In this document: positions 1 to 8,762 of the stretch, in pieces
How the letters are laid out: each line of letters opens with the position of its first letter
How positions within the stretch are numbered: the stretch's first letter is position 1
The notes under the pieces: generated by a model
The model's database searches: none
What the model saw: the letters and a program-made list of their open reading frames with translations, nothing else
Told to the model about the DNA's origin: nothing
NCBI GenBank assembly: GCA_012517575.1
Contig: JAAYUQ010000037.1
Location: forward strand, 1 to 47,619
DNA length: 47,619 nt
Direction: 5' to 3'
DNA from: Bacteroidales bacterium
GTDB lineage: Bacteria; Bacteroidota; Bacteroidia; Bacteroidales; Paludibacteraceae
Translations under genes and position numbers: made by a program

Positions 1-350
1 ATTTTGATCGTTTTCTGAATTTTAAAGTGCTTTACAAAAATATTGTTGGCAAACATCCCCTCTCTTTCCAACTTACGGGCGTTTGGGATTTAAGCTTTTA
101 CAACAAAAGAATTTCCGTTTGTGGTTTTGCCGACTTTTGGCGGGAAGACAACCTCAATTTCACTGATGCTGCCGGTAATAATCTTACTACGCCTTTGACT
201 ACCCGATACGTTTTTATTTCAGAACCGCAATTTTGGTATAACATTACACAGCATCTTTCTGCCGGTTCGGAAATAGAAATAGCAGCCAATTTCTCTTCCG
301 TCTATGGATGGAAAATTTGCCCCACACTGGGAATAAAATGGAATTTCTAA
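1..350 (+). CDS. C-terminal part of an outer-membrane beta-barrel protein (probably DUF5020/Tsx-like)
   Basis: The frame is open from the left edge, so this is the end of a gene starting outside the window. About 115 residues are visible. They alternate hydrophobic and polar residues in beta-strand fashion and end in a terminal aromatic (GIKWNF), the usual outer-membrane barrel signature. The pattern (QFWYNIT..LSAGSEIEIAANF...GWKICPTLGIKWNF) resembles the DUF5020 family of Bacteroidales, thought to be related to Tsx nucleoside channels. That family link is from memory. The barrel call is firmer than the family call. A GTG at 27 is not a credible start because the frame stays open upstream of it. 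Confidence 0.6.
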   Translation, partial: FDRFLNFKVLYKNIVGKHPLSFQLTGVWDLSFYNKRISVCGFADFWREDNLNFTDAAGNNLTTPLTTRYVFISEPQFWYNITQHLSAGSEIEIAANFSSVYGWKICPTLGIKWNF

Positions 351-515
351 AAAACTACCATTCAATGATTTTTATAAAATGAATTTTCTTTGAAATTTTC
401 CGAATTACTTTAGAAAAAAGCATGCCCAAAAATTCATTTCAAATCATTATCTTTGCTGATTCTTATTGCAATAAATCAGAAAGTAAACCGGTACTGAAAA
501 GGAAAGCAGCAAATT

Positions 516-1514
516 TTGATTTCAAAAAAACAGCATTCAGTGAAAAATTTTTTGGCATTCATAGTGATGGCATTTTTTTTGGTGTCCTGCCATCCGGCAA
601 CCCGTAAAACTACCAATGAAGAAAAAGTAATAAATATACCTTCGTTTGACGCAGATTCTGCATTTTCGTTTGTTCAACATCAGGTTGATTTTGGGGCACG
701 GGTGCCAAATACGCCAGCGCATGATGCCTGCGCCAATTTTTTTGTTTCGACGCTGAAAGGTTTTGGCGCGCAAGTTACAACTCAAGAGGCTGACTTGAGA
801 GCTTTTGATGGAACAGTGATTCATGCAGTCAACATCATTGCTTCCTTTCATCCGGAATTGGAAACAAGAATTTTACTTTTTGCTCATTGGGATACCCGTC
901 CGTGGGCTGACAACGATCCAAAACCAGAGAATCGAAAAAAACCTGTTTTGGGAGCAAATGACGGAGCAAGCGGAACAGGAGTTTTACTTGAAATAGCACG
1001 ACAATTAGGCAAACATCCGGCAAGTGTAGGAGTTGATATTATTTTCTTTGACGCTGAAGACTGGGGAACCAATGATACACAAACCACAGATTCAGATAAT
1101 TCTTGGTGCTTGGGAACACAATATTGGGCAAAGCATCCCCACAAGGATGGTTATCATGCTCGCTACGGAATTTTACTGGATATGGTCGGGGCGCCACAGG
1201 CAACTTTTTATCGGGAACAATTTTCAGAATATTATGCAGCTCACATTGTGGACAAAGTCTGGTCTCAAGCGCAAAATCTCGGTTTTGGTCAATTTTTTAT
1301 CAATCAGAAAGGCGGTGGGATTACAGATGATCATGTTTTTGTGAATCAAATGGCAGGAATACCGAGTATTGATATTATTCATTTTGATCCCAATACGAAC
1401 ACAGGTTTCGGAAGTTACTGGCACACTGTTCATGATGACATGAGTAATATCGATAGAAATACGCTTTTCGCCGTAGGAACAACCTTGATGAATGTGATTT
1501 ACAACGAAAAATAA
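516..1514 (+). CDS. Glutaminyl-peptide cyclotransferase-like M28 metalloprotein, lipoprotein
   Basis: This belongs to the M28 zinc-peptidase fold and most resembles type II (animal-like) glutaminyl cyclases, which cyclise N-terminal Gln to pyroglutamate on secreted proteins. The N-terminus is a lipoprotein signal with lipobox LVSC (Cys about residue 25 counted from the TTG at 516), so it should be anchored in the envelope. Likely zinc ligands are visible: Asp149 in GANDG, Glu181/Asp182 in FFDAED, and His303 in YWHTVHDD. The start is uncertain. TTG at 516 has a purine-rich GGAAAG about 10 bases upstream. GTG at 540 gives a tidier signal peptide (MKNFLAFIVMAFF...). The gene ends 3 bases before proB, so the two probably form one transcript. 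An ordinary M28 aminopeptidase is the alternative. Confidence 0.85.
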   Translation: MISKKQHSVKNFLAFIVMAFFLVSCHPATRKTTNEEKVINIPSFDADSAFSFVQHQVDFGARVPNTPAHDACANFFVSTLKGFGAQVTTQEADLRAFDGTVIHAVNIIASFHPELETRILLFAHWDTRPWADNDPKPENRKKPVLGANDGASGTGVLLEIARQLGKHPASVGVDIIFFDAEDWGTNDTQTTDSDNSWCLGTQYWAKHPHKDGYHARYGILLDMVGAPQATFYREQFSEYYAAHIVDKVWSQAQNLGFGQFFINQKGGGITDDHVFVNQMAGIPSIDIIHFDPNTNTGFGSYWHTVHDDMSNIDRNTLFAVGTTLMNVIYNEK

Positions 1515-1517
1515 CTT

Positions 1518-2600
1518 ATGGAATTTCGCTTTAAAAGAATAGCAATAAAAATTGGAAGCAATGTGCTTACCAAATCTGATGGTACACTCGATACAGAAAG
1601 CATGTCGAATTTGACAGATCAGATTGCTAAACTGTATCATCAAGGAATTGAAATTGTAGTCATTTCTTCTGGTGCAGTGGCTTCGGGTCGAAGTATTCTG
1701 GGACTGAATAAGAAAATGGACATTGTTGACCAGCGTCAGTTATATTCCACTGTGGGTCAGGCAAAACTCATCAGCTTGTATTGGGATTTTTTTGCCAAAC
1801 ATCACATCACTATCGGGCAAGTGCTTACCACTAAACAGAATTTCGACAGTCGAAGAAATTATCTGAACCAACGCAACTGTATGCGAGTAATGCTCGAAAA
1901 TAAGGTATTACCTATTGTAAATGAGAACGATGCGGTTTCTGTTTCCGAATTAATGTTTACCGATAACGATGAACTTTCCGGTTTGATAGCTTCCATGATG
2001 GGAATGGAAGCACTTTTCATTCTCAGCAATGTGGATGGAATTTATCGGGGTTCTCCTTCCGATCCGAAAGCTGAAGTTATTCGGGAAATAAAGAGAGGAC
2101 AAGATATTTCCGATTTTATTCAGACTACCAAATCGAGTTTTGGGCGGGGAGGAATGCAGACCAAAGTTTCCATAGCCCAAAAAATAGCCGATCAGGGCAT
2201 TGAAGTATTTATTGCAAATGGTCGAAAGGAAAATATTCTGATTCGATTAATGGATGCTGCCGACGATGTTGTCAGCACGCATTTTATCGGATATAAGGGT
2301 GAAGTTTCGAGCGTAAAGAAATGGATTGCTCACAGTGAGGATTTTGCAAAAGGTGAAATCAGGATAAACACCAATGCAGCAAAAGCGTTGTTGGGTGATA
2401 AAGCCGTCAGTTTACTGCCTGTGGGAGTAACAGAAATCATTGGAAATTTCGAAAAGGACGATATTGTTAGAATTGTTGATGAAAGCGGACAGTCGATAGG
2501 AGTCGGAAAAGTTCGCTACGACAGTAAAAAGGCAAGAGAACTCATAGGAAAAAAAAATCAGAGACCCTTAATTCATTATGATTATCTTTATCTGGAATAA
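1518..2600 (+). CDS. proB: Glutamate 5-kinase (ProB) with PUA domain
   Basis: This cytoplasmic enzyme phosphorylates glutamate to gamma-glutamyl phosphate, the first step of proline synthesis. The amino-acid-kinase domain (about 1-255) shows the family blocks IAIKIGSNVLT, VVISSGAVASG and PIVNENDAVS, plus the GRGGMQTKV stretch. A C-terminal PUA domain (about 270-360) follows. The 360-residue length matches PUA-containing ProB proteins. It starts 3 bases after the glutaminyl-cyclase gene and looks translationally coupled to it. The usual partner proA (glutamyl phosphate reductase) is not adjacent and does not occur in this window. Confidence 0.95.
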   Translation: MEFRFKRIAIKIGSNVLTKSDGTLDTESMSNLTDQIAKLYHQGIEIVVISSGAVASGRSILGLNKKMDIVDQRQLYSTVGQAKLISLYWDFFAKHHITIGQVLTTKQNFDSRRNYLNQRNCMRVMLENKVLPIVNENDAVSVSELMFTDNDELSGLIASMMGMEALFILSNVDGIYRGSPSDPKAEVIREIKRGQDISDFIQTTKSSFGRGGMQTKVSIAQKIADQGIEVFIANGRKENILIRLMDAADDVVSTHFIGYKGEVSSVKKWIAHSEDFAKGEIRINTNAAKALLGDKAVSLLPVGVTEIIGNFEKDDIVRIVDESGQSIGVGKVRYDSKKARELIGKKNQRPLIHYDYLYLE

Positions 2601-2765
2601 GTCGAGAAAATTCTCAAAGTTGATAACTATTTCAAATCCTGTTTATTGCAATAAAATTTCTGCTGATATTCCATTGCATTTTTTCAGGGGAAGTAATTTT
2701 ATGCACGGATTTTGATAGGTGTAAAAAATTAATTTGATTTGGTGAGAAGAAAGCAGGCAACATCT

Positions 2766-5030
2766 ATGCGAAACAAAAGAATAAGGCTGTTGATTGAACT
2801 GATGGTAGTAGTTTTACTGCTAATGGGTTGTAACACAACAAAGTTTGTACCGGAAGGAGAATATTTGTTGGACAAAGTCAACATTAATATCGATACGCGG
2901 GATGTCAAAAAAATCGAATTAAAAGAATATTTGCGTCAAACGCCAAATGCTTCGGTTTTTGGGCTTTTCAGAACCTCGCTTGGAATTTACAGCCTTGCCG
3001 GAAGAGATACTTCCAAATGGGTCAATAAGATGCTTATGCGTATTGGCGAAGAACCGGTGATTTATAATCCTGCCCTGACGGAAATATCCTCACAGCAACT
3101 TCAGCTTTACATGCAAAATAAAGGCTTTTTGAGAGCAAAAGTGGAGCACAAAGTAACGCTTAAGGATAAAAAAGCTGAAGTTGAATACCAAATTTTTTCG
3201 CATCAACCCTACCGTATCCGGAATTATTCTGTGCAGTTGAACTATCCCGAATTACAGGCAATTGCAGCCGACACTTCCCGTTCGCTGATTAGGCAAGGAA
3301 TGCTTTTTGACGTAGATATACTCGATGCCGAACGCGAAAGAATAACTTCACGTTTCCGACAAACAGGCTATTACAACTTCAGTAAGGATTTTCTGGTTTA
3401 TTCGGCCGATAGCATAAAAAATACACATCAGGTGGATTTATCCATGCAATTGAGAGATTATCTCAACAACAAGAATGACTCCCTTTCCCAAATCATATTC
3501 AGAAAATTTTATGTGCGAAATGTTTTTTTTGAAATTAATCCCGCTGAAATCTCTACACCAGATCAAACACAGGAAAAGGATACCGTGTGGTTTCGGAATT
3601 TTGCCATGATTACCCCGCGCAAGCAAATCATCAAAATAGATGCGCTGGTTCAGAACACTTACATTGATCCACAATCTTTGTATAACGATGCAAATATTGA
3701 AAAAACTTACTCGGGACTGAATTCGCTGGGCGCCATAAAGTTTGTTAATATAGGCTTCGAACAAGTTGACACAGGATTGCTCGATTGCCATATCAGTATT
3801 ATTCCGGGAAAGGCGATTTCGCTTTCCGCCGAAGTGGAAGCTACTTACACCGACGGATACTGGGGTGGTGCAACAAATTTGAATTTGGTCAATAGGAATA
3901 TTTTCAAAGGCGCTGAAACGTTATCTCTGCAGGCTCACGGAGCTTATGAACTTCAGGAAAATGTCTGGGCACAGGAATGGGGAGGACAGATTGGGCTGCA
4001 ATTTCCACGCGTAGTGCTGCCTTTTGCTTCTTATGATTTCAAAAGAAGTCTGCGAGCCAACACGGAGTTTTCCGGTTCGTACTATTATCAGTTCCGTCCC
4101 GGCGAATTTCGCACAAGTAATTTGGGAACCGGCATAAAATATCTTCTCAACAGAAGACAATATACCCACATTTTCGATTTGTTTGAAGTCAATTATGTAT
4201 ATTTTCCCGAAATTTTTCAGGCTTTTCGCGATAGTTTTCTTTCAACCGGTATTTTTAATTCCTACAATTACGAAAACCACTTTATCATGCGGATGGGATA
4301 TTCCGGCTCTGCCACCACTTTTAACCCCAACCAACCCTTGCGGAATTATCATACCATGCGTTACAGCATCGAAACGGCAGGAAATATTCTTTACGGTCTG
4401 GATCATTTGTTGGGAAGCCATCCGGCAGAAGATGGAACTTATCGACTGTTCAACATTGCGTATGCGCAGTATTTCAAAACAGAATATAATCTGACTTATC
4501 ATCAAATTTTTGATGATAACAATCGTTTTGTTTATCATGCTGGATTGGGAGTAGCCATTCCTTACGGAAATGCGGATGCAGTTCCATACGAAAAACGCTT
4601 TTTCAGTGGTGGCGCCAACAGTGTAAGAGGTTGGAGTGAAAGTACATTAGGGCCAGGTATTTACAAAAGAATCAATACGCAACGCAGAGATTTCAATCAA
4701 ACCGGCGACATCAAACTCGACATGAATATGGAATATCGCGGAAAATTGTTTTGGTTGCTCGAAAGCGCTGTCTTTATGGATGCAGGCAATATATGGACTA
4801 TTAAGGATTACGATACACAGCAGGGCGGAGTTTTCAAATGGAATTCTTTTATAAATCAGATTGCTGTGGCTTACGGAGTCGGGCTAAGATTTGATTTTTC
4901 CTTCATAGTTGCCCGTCTGGATATTGGAGTAAAACTTTATGATCCGGTACTGAAACGCAGTGACCGCTGGAGAGTTTCGCCACAATGGAATGATGTAGCT
5001 TTTCACATTGCAATTGGATATCCTTTTTGA
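2766..5030 (+). CDS. tamL: TamL-type outer-membrane lipoprotein (Omp85/BamA superfamily)
   Basis: This is a large Omp85-superfamily protein with N-terminal POTRA-like repeats (about 25-330) and a C-terminal 16-strand barrel. The barrel carries the L6-loop hallmark GGANSVRGW. A lipoprotein signal (LLLMGC, Cys about 22) is typical of the Bacteroidota TamL branch, which is thought to work with TamB in outer-membrane biogenesis. I chose ATG at 2766, preceded by purine-rich AGAAAG, because it puts the signal peptide at a normal length. An in-frame TTG at 2739 would add nine residues. TamB is often beside tamL but is absent here. The downstream neighbour rnhB is convergent. Confidence 0.88.
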   Translation: MRNKRIRLLIELMVVVLLLMGCNTTKFVPEGEYLLDKVNINIDTRDVKKIELKEYLRQTPNASVFGLFRTSLGIYSLAGRDTSKWVNKMLMRIGEEPVIYNPALTEISSQQLQLYMQNKGFLRAKVEHKVTLKDKKAEVEYQIFSHQPYRIRNYSVQLNYPELQAIAADTSRSLIRQGMLFDVDILDAERERITSRFRQTGYYNFSKDFLVYSADSIKNTHQVDLSMQLRDYLNNKNDSLSQIIFRKFYVRNVFFEINPAEISTPDQTQEKDTVWFRNFAMITPRKQIIKIDALVQNTYIDPQSLYNDANIEKTYSGLNSLGAIKFVNIGFEQVDTGLLDCHISIIPGKAISLSAEVEATYTDGYWGGATNLNLVNRNIFKGAETLSLQAHGAYELQENVWAQEWGGQIGLQFPRVVLPFASYDFKRSLRANTEFSGSYYYQFRPGEFRTSNLGTGIKYLLNRRQYTHIFDLFEVNYVYFPEIFQAFRDSFLSTGIFNSYNYENHFIMRMGYSGSATTFNPNQPLRNYHTMRYSIETAGNILYGLDHLLGSHPAEDGTYRLFNIAYAQYFKTEYNLTYHQIFDDNNRFVYHAGLGVAIPYGNADAVPYEKRFFSGGANSVRGWSESTLGPGIYKRINTQRRDFNQTGDIKLDMNMEYRGKLFWLLESAVFMDAGNIWTIKDYDTQQGGVFKWNSFINQIAVAYGVGLRFDFSFIVARLDIGVKLYDPVLKRSDRWRVSPQWNDVAFHIAIGYPF

Positions 5031-5064
5031 AAATTATTGTTCCGGTTGGCAAGTCGATTTTTTC

Positions 5065-5685
5065 CTAAAAGGTTTCTTCCAGCAGGCGAAAACTTAATCG
5101 ATGATATACCGAGCAGCCGTATCGACGAATCATTTCCCGATGTTTTGCAGTAGGATATCCTTTGTTCTGTCCCCATTGATATTCCGGAAATTCCTCTCCC
5201 AATTTTTCCATTAGCTCGTCTCTGTGCGTTTTGGCCAATACCGATGCCGCTGCAATGGAGAGATATTTACTGTCGCCTTTTACAATGGTTTGAAACGGAA
5301 TATCGGCATAAGGCTTGAACCGATTTCCATCAACTATAATAAATTGAGGTTGAATTTGCAAAGCTTCAATAGATTTGTGCATAGCCAAAATAGAAGCATT
5401 CAATATATTAATTCTATCTATTTCCCTGTTATCGACTAACGCAACAGACCATGCAACAGCTTCTTTTTCAATTATTTGTCTTAGTTTTTCTCTTACTCGG
5501 GGATGCAATTGTTTGGAATCGTTCAATTGAGGACAGATAAAATCGGGAGGTAAAATGACGGCTGCAGCCATTACTGGACCCGCCAAGCATCCTCTGCCGG
5601 CTTCATCGCAACCACATTCGTACCGAAAAGAAGAAAAGCTTCGGATTAAGTTGGGATATTTTCTATTTACTTTGTCGATTTTCAA
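5065..5685 (-). CDS. rnhB: Ribonuclease HII
   Basis: RNase HII cuts the RNA strand of RNA-DNA hybrids and starts removal of single ribonucleotides from DNA. The signature GCDEAGRGCLAGPV (Asp27/Glu28) and a later IIVDGNRF block carry the acidic metal-binding residues, and the C-terminal half shows the family's KTHRDELM stretch. The length of 206 residues is typical. The start overlaps the end of the upstream cvpA-like gene by 23 bases on the same strand, so the two are probably co-transcribed. The gene is convergent with tamL, with only 34 bases between them. Confidence 0.95.
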   Translation of the reverse strand: MKIDKVNRKYPNLIRSFSSFRYECGCDEAGRGCLAGPVMAAAVILPPDFICPQLNDSKQLHPRVREKLRQIIEKEAVAWSVALVDNREIDRINILNASILAMHKSIEALQIQPQFIIVDGNRFKPYADIPFQTIVKGDSKYLSIAAASVLAKTHRDELMEKLGEEFPEYQWGQNKGYPTAKHREMIRRYGCSVYHRLSFRLLEETF

Positions 5686-6205
5686 TTTTATTTTGCTGAT
5701 TGTTATTCCCTTTATTATCCAATTTCTTGTCCTTCACTTCCTTCCACAGTTCCGGACCTGCTTTCAAAACTACGGAATAAGTCAACGATTCTTCTTTGGT
5801 AGTTTTATTTATAAGGTGAAAACGCTCGTCTATTGCGTCGAAAACATTCAGCAAAATACTAAGAATAAGTAAATATTTCAGCCCTCCGACAATGGCTCCA
5901 AGAAACTTGTTCAGCCCGCCCAGCTGAATAATCGATAAAGTTTTATCAAACAGCTGAGCCAAAAGGAACAAGGCAATGGCCAAAAGAATAAAGCTGAATA
6001 AAAACGCCAATGGTCGAGCCATTTGGGGAGAAAAAGAAGCAACATTTTCAAGCATATTTGCAACAGGTGAATTCAACAGTTTGGCTCCGTATATTCCGAT
6101 AATAATGACGGCAAAAGAAGTCAATTCCTTAACCAGTCCTTTAAACAAACCTTGTATGATACCGAAAAGAACAGGAACCAAAATTACCAAATCCATCGTA
6201 TTCAT
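5663..6205 (-). CDS. CvpA family membrane protein
   Basis: This small inner-membrane protein has four predicted hydrophobic helices: about residues 4-20 (LVILVPVLFGIIQGL), 30-48, 66-88 and 100-125. The opening MNTMDLVILVPVLFGIIQGLFKG matches the CvpA family, named for colicin V production and otherwise of unclear biochemical role. The C-terminal 50 residues are charged and probably cytoplasmic. It overlaps rnhB by 23 bases. A -7-like TAAATTTG lies just upstream on the minus strand, but no good -33 element is visible. Confidence 0.85.
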   Translation of the reverse strand: MNTMDLVILVPVLFGIIQGLFKGLVKELTSFAVIIIGIYGAKLLNSPVANMLENVASFSPQMARPLAFLFSFILLAIALFLLAQLFDKTLSIIQLGGLNKFLGAIVGGLKYLLILSILLNVFDAIDERFHLINKTTKEESLTYSVVLKAGPELWKEVKDKKLDNKGNNNQQNKIENRQSK

Positions 6206-6457
6206 AATTGCACCTTAATTTATTGCAAATTTAAGAAAATAGCTTTCTTATTTTCATATTGATGAAAAATTTTTGTTGAAAAGGTGAAACAGCAAAAGGA
6301 TTTTTTATCTATCTTATTATTAATCAGACATTTATGAAACAATAAGTGTTTATTTGAGAGTTTGGCATGCGTTTTGATTTTAAATATCACACCATGCATG
6401 AGTGCTTTTTTAAAAGAGTGAAGAAATTTGATTTATCAAACTAAAAAACTTACAATT

Positions 6458-7561
6458 ATGAAAACTAAAATTTTGGGTTTGGCAGCATTACTTTTGCTTG
6501 CAACCCAGACGCCGGCACAAAGCACTTTTACTGTTGAAACACGAAATTACGATATAAGCGATAATCTCGATTTACGCGCTGTAGCTTCCATTTTTGCTGA
6601 ATCAACCGACTTGTCTGATTTTGAAATGAGACTGAACGACGCTCGATATCAGATTTCAAACCTCGATTTGAACAACGATGGATGGATTGATTATCTGCGC
6701 GTTGTGGAAACATCGGATAGAAATTTACATCTTGTCGTTATTCAGGCAGTATTGGATAGATATACTTATCAAGACGTAGCATCCATAGTAGTTGAAAAGC
6801 GAAATTCTCCTGAAGTTTATGTTCAAGTAATTGGCGATCCATATATTTTTGGCGTAAATTATATTATAGAACCGGTATTTGTTCGCCGGCCTGTGATTTT
6901 CAATTTCTTCTGGAGCAGAAATTATCGTCCGTGGCATTCGCCCTATTATTGGGGATACTATCCAAAATATTACCGGCCACTCAGACCGGTGGAAGTAAAT
7001 ATTTATCTGGGACACGTGCACCGTATTATACCACGCGATTACAAATTTCATTATCACAACACAGTTAATATCTATTACAAAGATAGTTATATGAGGCTAC
7101 ACCAAACAGTAAGAAGAAATGATTTTGAGCGGACACATCCCGAAAGAAGTTTCAGCAGCAGAAATCAGAATGTTGCAAACAAAGCCGAGTTTAACAATAC
7201 CACCAGAAGAACATCGACTTCTGAACAGGAACGAAGAATTGTCAATCAGGAAAACGGAAGTAGAAGAATAACTACCTCTCCCACCAATTCAGGCTACAAC
7301 AGAAGTGAAAATAATTCTTCAAGGCGAAGTCAAAATACAGGAAGGGTTGAAACACAAAACAGCGAAAGAAAAATTTCAAATTCCGGTCGTTCGGTAGAAA
7401 CGAGAACATCTTCAGGAAATGAAAGAAATTCATCTCGAACCGAAACCCTACGCCGATCGGGAAATTCTACCGTAACTGCACCTCAAAAAACTTCTGAAAA
7501 TAATTCAAGAGGCACACGTTCCACCAACTCAAACTCCGAAAATCGTTCAGGAAGAAGATAA
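6458..7561 (+). CDS. Secreted protein of unknown function with a disordered basic tail
   Basis: I do not recognise a functional family. ATG at 6458 gives a clean signal peptide (MKTKILGLAALLLLATQTPAQS) and is preferred over an in-frame TTG at 6428. Residues 25-130 form an ordered region with DLNNDGWIDYLRVVE, a short EF-hand/FG-GAP-like calcium loop, followed by an HLVVIQAVL segment. Residues 130-220 are rich in Tyr, Trp, Pro, His and Arg. The last roughly 150 residues are almost wholly Ser, Asn, Arg, Thr, Gln and Glu, so probably disordered and basic. Similar proteins are common in Bacteroidales, as far as I recall, without an assigned role. A strong terminator follows. Confidence 0.75.
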   Translation: MKTKILGLAALLLLATQTPAQSTFTVETRNYDISDNLDLRAVASIFAESTDLSDFEMRLNDARYQISNLDLNNDGWIDYLRVVETSDRNLHLVVIQAVLDRYTYQDVASIVVEKRNSPEVYVQVIGDPYIFGVNYIIEPVFVRRPVIFNFFWSRNYRPWHSPYYWGYYPKYYRPLRPVEVNIYLGHVHRIIPRDYKFHYHNTVNIYYKDSYMRLHQTVRRNDFERTHPERSFSSRNQNVANKAEFNNTTRRTSTSEQERRIVNQENGSRRITTSPTNSGYNRSENNSSRRSQNTGRVETQNSERKISNSGRSVETRTSSGNERNSSRTETLRRSGNSTVTAPQKTSENNSRGTRSTNSNSENRSGRR

Positions 7562-7586
7562 AGCATGATTTTTTGATTAAACTTTT

Positions 7587-7637
7587 CAGACCGGCAACTC
7601 AGCAACAAAAAATGCGAATTGGCCGGTCTGATTTTTT
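7587..7637 (+). terminator. Rho-independent terminator after the secreted-protein gene
   Basis: A perfect 9-base stem (CAGACCGGC at 7587-7595 with GCCGGTCTG at 7622-7630) closes a 26-base loop. A run of six T follows at 7632-7637 on the plus strand. In the minus direction no T-run follows the stem, so it serves the plus-strand gene. Confidence 0.8.
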
Positions 7638-7646
7638 GTAAAAGCT

Positions 7647-8711
7647 TCAGGATTTCTCCATGATTTCCATTTGATGACGGATGGACTCTTCGTGAATAGC
7701 AATAAGAACAGTTTTCATGAAGTCACCATCCATTCCCATTTCTATGGCTTGTTGCACGCGATTTTGCAAAATTTCATCATACCGTTGTGTTTGAAGAATT
7801 GGCATGTTGTGTTCCTTTTTGTACCAGCCAATTTCTTCAGCCACTCGCATACGGTGAGCCAGTAATTCGAGCAGATTGTTGTCCAGTTCGTCAATCTGAC
7901 GACGCAAAGCAGAAAGATTTTCGGTTGTTTGCATGGTGTCGCGAATAACCAGTGATTCCAGAATAAATTCAAGCACTTGCGGAGTAATTTGCTGCGCCGC
8001 ATCACTCCAAGCTTTTTCGGGATTGCAATGCGATTCAATCATTAATCCATCGAAATTTAAATCCATAGCCTGCTGCGACAAAGGAGCAATCAGTTCTCGT
8101 TTTCCGCCAATATGGCTCGGATCGCAGAAAATGGGCAAGTCGGGCATTTGACGACGCAATTCAATAGGGATGTGCCATTGTGGTAAATTTCTGTAAATTT
8201 TCTTGTCGTAAGAACTGAAGCCGCGATGAACAGCTGCTATTTTGTGAATTCCGGCATTGTAGATGCGTTCTATCGCTCCAATCCACAACTCCAAATCGGG
8301 ATTCACGGGATTTTTAATAAACACCGGAATATCGACACCTTCCAAAGCATCGGCAATTTCCTGAACAGCAAACGGATTAGCAGTAGTACGCGCACCAATC
8401 CAAAGAATATCGATGTCGTGGGCAAGAGCAGCACGAACATGTTTGGCGTTGGCAACTTCCACTGTTGTGTACAATCCCAATTCCGATTTCACTCTTTTCA
8501 ACCATGGAAGCCCCTTTTCTCCCACTCCTTCAAAACCTCCGGGTTTGGTTCGAGGTTTCCAGATGCCGGCACGATAAATTTTTATTCCGATAGAAGCTAG
8601 TCCACGTGCCGTATCCATAACCTGCTCTTCAGTTTCTGCGCTGCATGGCCCGGCAATTATAATGGGACGTTTGGCTTCAACTCCCGGCAGTAAAATTGAT
8701 TCAAATTTCAT
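7647..8711 (-). CDS. Bifunctional DAHP synthase / chorismate mutase (type II)
   Basis: This fusion enzyme condenses PEP and erythrose 4-phosphate to DAHP and converts chorismate to prephenate. Residues 1-265 are a KDO8P-type (type I-beta) DAHP synthase with GPCSAETEEQ, FIKNPVNPD, CDPSHIGGKRE and ESHCNPEKAWSDA. Residues 270-354 are an AroQ chorismate mutase (LRRQIDELDNNLLELLAHRM..AEEIGWYK). A C-terminal mutase is the arrangement known from Porphyromonas and Prevotella, where the mutase domain also mediates prephenate feedback. It is the third gene of the pheA operon. The prephenate dehydrogenase gene that often follows in Bacteroides is not here. Confidence 0.95.
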   Translation of the reverse strand: MKFESILLPGVEAKRPIIIAGPCSAETEEQVMDTARGLASIGIKIYRAGIWKPRTKPGGFEGVGEKGLPWLKRVKSELGLYTTVEVANAKHVRAALAHDIDILWIGARTTANPFAVQEIADALEGVDIPVFIKNPVNPDLELWIGAIERIYNAGIHKIAAVHRGFSSYDKKIYRNLPQWHIPIELRRQMPDLPIFCDPSHIGGKRELIAPLSQQAMDLNFDGLMIESHCNPEKAWSDAAQQITPQVLEFILESLVIRDTMQTTENLSALRRQIDELDNNLLELLAHRMRVAEEIGWYKKEHNMPILQTQRYDEILQNRVQQAIEMGMDGDFMKTVLIAIHEESIRHQMEIMEKS

Positions 8712-8762
8712 AACTTTTCTTGTTTTAATAAGTTAATAATTTCTTTTCCTAAAAAAATCTTG

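Noticed and set aside
422-607. 61-codon plus-strand frame overlapping the start of the glutaminyl-cyclase gene
   Set aside because: It shares sequence with the lipoprotein signal of the real gene in another frame and shows no family features.
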